Source of the DNA: JBMZCV01 sp049613665
GTDB taxonomy: Bacteria > Bacteroidota > Bacteroidia > Chitinophagales > UBA2359
Reading direction: 5' to 3'
Assembly (NCBI GenBank): GCA_049613665.1
Contig: JBMZCV010000119.1
Span: 1-16,589, forward strand
Length of the DNA: 16,589 bases
Of this stretch, positions 12,930 to 16,589 are shown piece after piece. Position 1 is the first letter of the stretch; each line of letters opens with the position of its first letter. The position numbers were made by a program, and so were the translations under genes. Below the pieces are notes generated by a model, which was not told where the DNA came from, ran no database searches, and saw only the letters and a program-made list of their open reading frames with translations.

Positions 12930-15333
12930 CGATTGCGGAATAAGTGCCATAAAAACGATATTTAATCTTTTGGAAGTCGATATTTCGAGAGAAGTTATCG
13001 AAAGCGAAATACATTTAGACCAAGAAGGTGCGAGATTAGACCATATTCAAGGATTTTTTACCAAATACGGTTTTTCGACACAATATAAACTCTTAGACAT
13101 CAATTCTTTGGACGGAAACACGAAGGAATTGACAGATTATTTGCCTTGCATTACGCCTATAAAAAGCAAAGTAGGCTTACATTATATCGTTTTGGAAAGC
13201 TTGAAAGGCAATAAAATAAAAGTTTTAGACCCTTCAAAATCAAGCTCTTATACATTAAGTTTACAAGAATTTAAGAAAAAAGCCTATTTTTCTTCTACAA
13301 AAATAGCTTATGTCGATTTGGAAGAAAAGTTGAGGTTTTTGGTCAATAAAGAACTGACAGAAAGAGAGATATTCTTGCCAGCAGAGCCTTCGGCAAAAGA
13401 ATTGACTTTTTTGTTTAATAAATTAACTTACTTTTCCTATCTCGTCGAAAATTTTGGTTTCAAAGATAAAACGGCTGAAAATGAGTTTTTGAAAGACCTT
13501 ATTTTCAATCAAGATATTGGCATTATTCCAGAGCATTTCACGAGTTTGAGGCTAAAAAAAGAAACGAAACTTCAGATAAAAGCACCAATTTTGCTTGCCG
13601 TAAACAAAACCGAAACGAGTTTTGGAAAGGTAATTGAAGAAGGCGAAAATATTTATATTAAGTTGATAAAAAGCATTAGCGGTATTAAAGATTTATGGCT
13701 GATTTTTATTTATACTACTCTGATTGCGGCTGGCATCACTTATGTTTCGGTGTTTATCAACCAAATTCTGATTGACTATGTTTTGCCATCTTATCAGCTC
13801 GATACGCTATATCTTTTCGTAATTGGCGTAGGTATTTTCTATGTGTTCGACATGATTTTTTATGCCTACAAAAAATTTATTTCCATCCATCTCGGCAATA
13901 CTTTAGACAAATTTTTTCTGGCTTCTTTCGATAAAAAACTCAACGATTATTCAATTCAATATTTGCAAAGCTTCAAAAGAGGCGACCTTACAGAGCGTTT
14001 GAGCGACGCTATGAAATTGAAATCGTTTTTTATGAAATACTTTTCAAAAATCTTTGTCAATGTCATTATCGCACTCTTTTCCATGAGTATTTTGCTGTTT
14101 ATCAATTGGCAAATTTCGATGATTGTGTTTTTTGTTTTAGGCTTATTTATGCTCATTTTCTACATTCTAACGCCTATTATTCAAAATCTCGAAAGACAAA
14201 GATTTACGCAAAAAGCAGAGTTTTTCTCCAAATTTATCGAAAAAATAGACGGCATTCAAGTGATTAAAGCCTTGCAATTGGAGCGATATTCAAGTAGTGA
14301 AATAAATGGAAGTATCAACAATTTGATACATATACAAACAAAATCTAAGTATATTGGCTTGATTAATAGTCTTTCTGGCTCGCTTATCACGATGATTGCC
14401 TCTTTGCTCATTATCGCACTCACCTCTAAGCAAATGATTTTGTACAACACAATTTCGCTGGGTATGATTATTACTTTTGTCGCTCTTTCTGGCAAAATTT
14501 TTAAAGCGTTCAGCAGCTTACTCGATGCCAATTTGTCTTTGCAAACACACCAAATTATTTTAAAACGTTTTTTCGATTTTACAGAACAAAAAAAAGGTAG
14601 TTTTGAGCAAGATGCCGCCAAACAAGCTGCACAAGAAGCATTAGCAAAAGCCAATAAAATCAAGGATTTTGAGCTAGAAAAAATACAAATTCAGAATGTA
14701 TTTTTTACTTACGATACCGAAAAAATGATTTTGGACGATGTGCATTTTGAGCTAGAAAAAGGCGATAGAGTTTGGATTGAAGGCTCGAATGGAAGCGGAA
14801 AATCTACTCTGTGCAAAATTTTGTGTATGCTGTATGAGCCGACAAAAGGCGAAGTTTTGATAAACGACATTGGTGCGAGTATGTATGATGAACGGCGACT
14901 GAAAGAAAAAATTATTTTGGTTTCTGGCGAAGATTTGATTTTTAATAACACCTTGTTATTCAATGTTGCTTTCGGAAAAGAAGTGGATTGGAAACGGCTC
15001 ATTGCTTATACAAAAGTGCTGAATTTGTATGATTTTATCAATAAAAAAGAAGAAAAATTCAATTTTATACTGCACGAAAATGGCCGCAACTTATCGACAG
15101 GCCAAAGGCGAAAAATATTGCTTTTGCGTGCTTTGATGTCTGATGCTCAGGTGATTATGCTTGACGAAATTTTTAATGGCATGGATAAAATGTCGAAGCT
15201 CAAAGCGGAATATTTAATCAATTTGATAAAAGATAAAACCTTTATTATCATTTCTCACATACCTATCGAAGAAGTGAATATCAACAAAAAATATGTATTG
15301 AAAAATGGAAAAATTAATACTACGACAACCTAG
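12895..15333 (+). CDS. C39 peptidase-containing ABC transporter (PCAT)
   Basis: An 812-residue bacteriocin-type exporter. The N-terminal C39 peptidase has Gln8 and Cys14 (QQLKRNDCG), His96 (GLHYIVL) and Asp112 (VLDPS), a complete catalytic set for cutting after a double glycine. A stretch of about 110 residues (about 150-262) with no recognised domain separates it from the membrane region. Six helices then begin near 268. The ATPase has Walker A GSNGSGKST (630-638), signature LSTGQ (733-737), Walker B VIMLDE (753-758) and switch His788. At 812 residues it is longer than the usual 690-730, because of the linker. It overlaps the kinase gene by 35 bp and the HlyD gene by 29 bp. It should mature and export the Ser-rich peptide at the inner membrane. 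Confidence 0.95.
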   Translation: MSNLIDQQLKRNDCGISAIKTIFNLLEVDISREVIESEIHLDQEGARLDHIQGFFTKYGFSTQYKLLDINSLDGNTKELTDYLPCITPIKSKVGLHYIVLESLKGNKIKVLDPSKSSSYTLSLQEFKKKAYFSSTKIAYVDLEEKLRFLVNKELTEREIFLPAEPSAKELTFLFNKLTYFSYLVENFGFKDKTAENEFLKDLIFNQDIGIIPEHFTSLRLKKETKLQIKAPILLAVNKTETSFGKVIEEGENIYIKLIKSISGIKDLWLIFIYTTLIAAGITYVSVFINQILIDYVLPSYQLDTLYLFVIGVGIFYVFDMIFYAYKKFISIHLGNTLDKFFLASFDKKLNDYSIQYLQSFKRGDLTERLSDAMKLKSFFMKYFSKIFVNVIIALFSMSILLFINWQISMIVFFVLGLFMLIFYILTPIIQNLERQRFTQKAEFFSKFIEKIDGIQVIKALQLERYSSSEINGSINNLIHIQTKSKYIGLINSLSGSLITMIASLLIIALTSKQMILYNTISLGMIITFVALSGKIFKAFSSLLDANLSLQTHQIILKRFFDFTEQKKGSFEQDAAKQAAQEALAKANKIKDFELEKIQIQNVFFTYDTEKMILDDVHFELEKGDRVWIEGSNGSGKSTLCKILCMLYEPTKGEVLINDIGASMYDERRLKEKIILVSGEDLIFNNTLLFNVAFGKEVDWKRLIAYTKVLNLYDFINKKEEKFNFILHENGRNLSTGQRRKILLLRALMSDAQVIMLDEIFNGMDKMSKLKAEYLINLIKDKTFIIISHIPIEEVNINKKYVLKNGKINTTTT

Positions 15334-16522
15334 TGCTTTTAGGCTCATACGAATTATGTTTTACTTGTTATTTTCGGTTATTGTGGTAATTTTTGTATTG
15401 ACTTTTACATTAAATATCAACGATAGCGTAAAAATTGTGCGTGGCGAACTCGTATCTAAAAATACCCCACTTCGATATTTGGCACAGTTTGAAGCGAAAA
15501 TAGCAGACATCAGAGTTTCGGAAGGGCAAAAAGTGCGGCCTGGCGATACTTTGGTCATATTGGAAAACAAAAGATTGCAATCGGCTTACACCAAAACGGC
15601 TAAAGATGTATTTTTGATGCAGGAAAATATTGCGATTTATGAGCAGTTGCTCGAAAATTTGCAATCAAAAATTAATTTTCAGAGCAAGCAAAAAGGCAAT
15701 TTGAAAGGCGATTACAATAGCAATGTCAAAAATTCTAAGATTGCGGTGTCGGCTTTGGAAGAGCAGTTAAAATCGGTGAAACGAAAGGTGGTAATGGGCA
15801 AAATGCGACTCGACAAAGACTATGAATTGTTTAGAAATGGCGTAATTAGTGAAGTGGAATTTAACCAAAAATATCAAACTTACTTAGATGCTCAAACGCA
15901 ATATAGCGATTTAGAAAAGCAATATAAGCAGCAAAAAAATGCGAAAAGCAGCTTGCGACATAGCTATTCTTCGCAGGTAAACGACAATCAATTGAATGTG
16001 TTGGCGGCTGAACAAGAGTTTTTCAATACGAAAAAAATATTGGTAGAGCAGCAGATTAATTTAGAAAAATTAGAAGGACAATTGACTTTTGAGAAAGAGG
16101 AATTGGACAAACAGTTTATCGTTTCGGACATAGAAGGCCGTGTGCGTTTTTTGTTTAATAGCCAGCAAAAACGGAATTATGTGAACAAAAATGAGGTTTT
16201 GGCGGTAGTAGCTCCCGAAAAAGAGGAAGAATTTTATGCGAAATGTTTGTTAAGCCAAGAGTCTGTCAAAGAAGTGAGTGTTGGGCAAGCGGCACATATC
16301 AAATTAGATGCTTACAATTATTACCGTTTTGGCGTGCTGAAAGGCGAAGTAAATTATATTGCACGAGTCGATACGAGTAATAATTTTTATGTACTGGCGA
16401 AAATTCCACCGAAAAATACAACAGATTTCGACTTGAAAAGTGGCTACCTGCTGAAAGGCGAAATTATTTTGGGGCGTATCAAGTTGTATCAGTTTATTTT
16501 TAGGACGCTTTTTGAGAAGTAG
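15305..16522 (+). CDS. HlyD-family periplasmic adaptor of the PCAT exporter
   Basis: A 405-residue membrane fusion protein with a short cytoplasmic end and one membrane helix (about 15-36). A lipoyl-like half motif follows, AKIADIRVSEGQKVRPGDTLVILEN (about 64-88). Then comes a long coiled coil (about 95-270, with QSKINFQSKQKG and LEKLEGQLTFEKEELDKQ). The second lipoyl/barrel part follows (SDIEGRVRFL, VNKNEVLAVVAPE, and GQAAHIKLDAYNYYRFGVLKGEV). It should bridge the PCAT to an outer-membrane TolC-type channel, which is not in the window. The start overlaps the PCAT gene by 29 bp, so translational coupling is expected. The C terminus, IILGRIKLYQFIFRTLFEK, is typical of the Bacteroidota bacteriocin-adaptor family. 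Confidence 0.92.
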   Translation: MEKLILRQPSAFRLIRIMFYLLFSVIVVIFVLTFTLNINDSVKIVRGELVSKNTPLRYLAQFEAKIADIRVSEGQKVRPGDTLVILENKRLQSAYTKTAKDVFLMQENIAIYEQLLENLQSKINFQSKQKGNLKGDYNSNVKNSKIAVSALEEQLKSVKRKVVMGKMRLDKDYELFRNGVISEVEFNQKYQTYLDAQTQYSDLEKQYKQQKNAKSSLRHSYSSQVNDNQLNVLAAEQEFFNTKKILVEQQINLEKLEGQLTFEKEELDKQFIVSDIEGRVRFLFNSQQKRNYVNKNEVLAVVAPEKEEEFYAKCLLSQESVKEVSVGQAAHIKLDAYNYYRFGVLKGEVNYIARVDTSNNFYVLAKIPPKNTTDFDLKSGYLLKGEIILGRIKLYQFIFRTLFEK

Positions 16523-16566
16523 GCTTCACAACAATTTGGTAGTGTAATATACTGAGCGATTTTTAT

Positions 16567-16574
16567 TATTTTTG
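16567..16574 (+). promoter_or_regulatory. Possible -7 box near the right edge
   Basis: TATTTTTG fits TAnnTTTG, but the nearest TTTG (16535-16538) is 28 bases upstream, beyond the usual spacing. An ATG at 16579 follows almost at once. A new gene may begin past the window edge; too little sequence remains to judge. Confidence 0.2.
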
Positions 16575-16589
16575 CATTATGATAACAAA

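Noticed and set aside
1..16589. CRISPR array, tRNA or rRNA genes.
   Set aside because: No regularly spaced direct repeats, no cloverleaf with a CCA-adjacent acceptor stem, and no rRNA-like conserved blocks were seen.

Overview
The window is about 16.6 kb of AT-rich DNA from a member of the phylum Bacteroidota, most likely a Cytophagales-type bacterium. The evidence is the MreB/MreC/MreD set, promoter-like sequences of the Bacteroidota type (TTTG, about 20 bases, TAnnTTTG), little use of Shine-Dalgarno sequences, and a LanT/C39-type exporter with an HlyD partner. The species cannot be named from the sequence.

Left part (1-3552): a short repeat-bearing leader region, then a YkuK-family RNase H-like protein (+), which converges on the cell-shape operon mreB-mreC-mreD (-). 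A long 22-bp hairpin at 841-888 sits between the converging ends. After an AT-rich gap of about 590 bases comes a small stress module. A three-to-four-helix membrane protein and a group III truncated haemoglobin (both -) face a divergent cysteine-free Crp/Fnr regulator (+). A perfect TTTATGA-N6-TCATAAA dyad lies between them, about 33 bases from a good -7 box, as expected for activation by the regulator.

Middle part (5757-10457): a stand-alone DUF262/DUF1524 protein (GmrSD-like, possible modification-dependent nuclease) ends at a textbook terminator. It is followed on the other strand by an MsbA-like ABC exporter and an unrecognised lipoprotein. These last two genes are bracketed by two inverted copies (about 90% identical, 100 bp each) of a MITE-like palindromic repeat. 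The right-hand copy is nested in a larger inverted repeat flanked by 11-bp direct repeats.

Right part (10740-16522) is the most interesting segment and looks like a complete, unusual RiPP-type cluster. A richly structured promoter region drives a 75-residue peptide with a double-glycine leader, a core of Lys separated by runs of two to four Ser, a Gly5 hinge, and a Cys/Trp tail (CWCPCW). A strong terminator-like hairpin follows. Then come three overlapping genes: a PqqD-like (RiPP recognition element) domain fused to a Ser/Thr-kinase-like domain, a C39 peptidase-ABC transporter (PCAT), and an HlyD-type periplasmic adaptor. No lyase, cyclase, radical SAM or YcaO gene is present. The parsimonious model is that the leader recruits the kinase, the Ser-rich core is phosphorylated, and the PCAT cuts after Gly-Gly and exports the product with HlyD and an outer-membrane TolC-type protein encoded elsewhere. 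The window ends just after hlyD.
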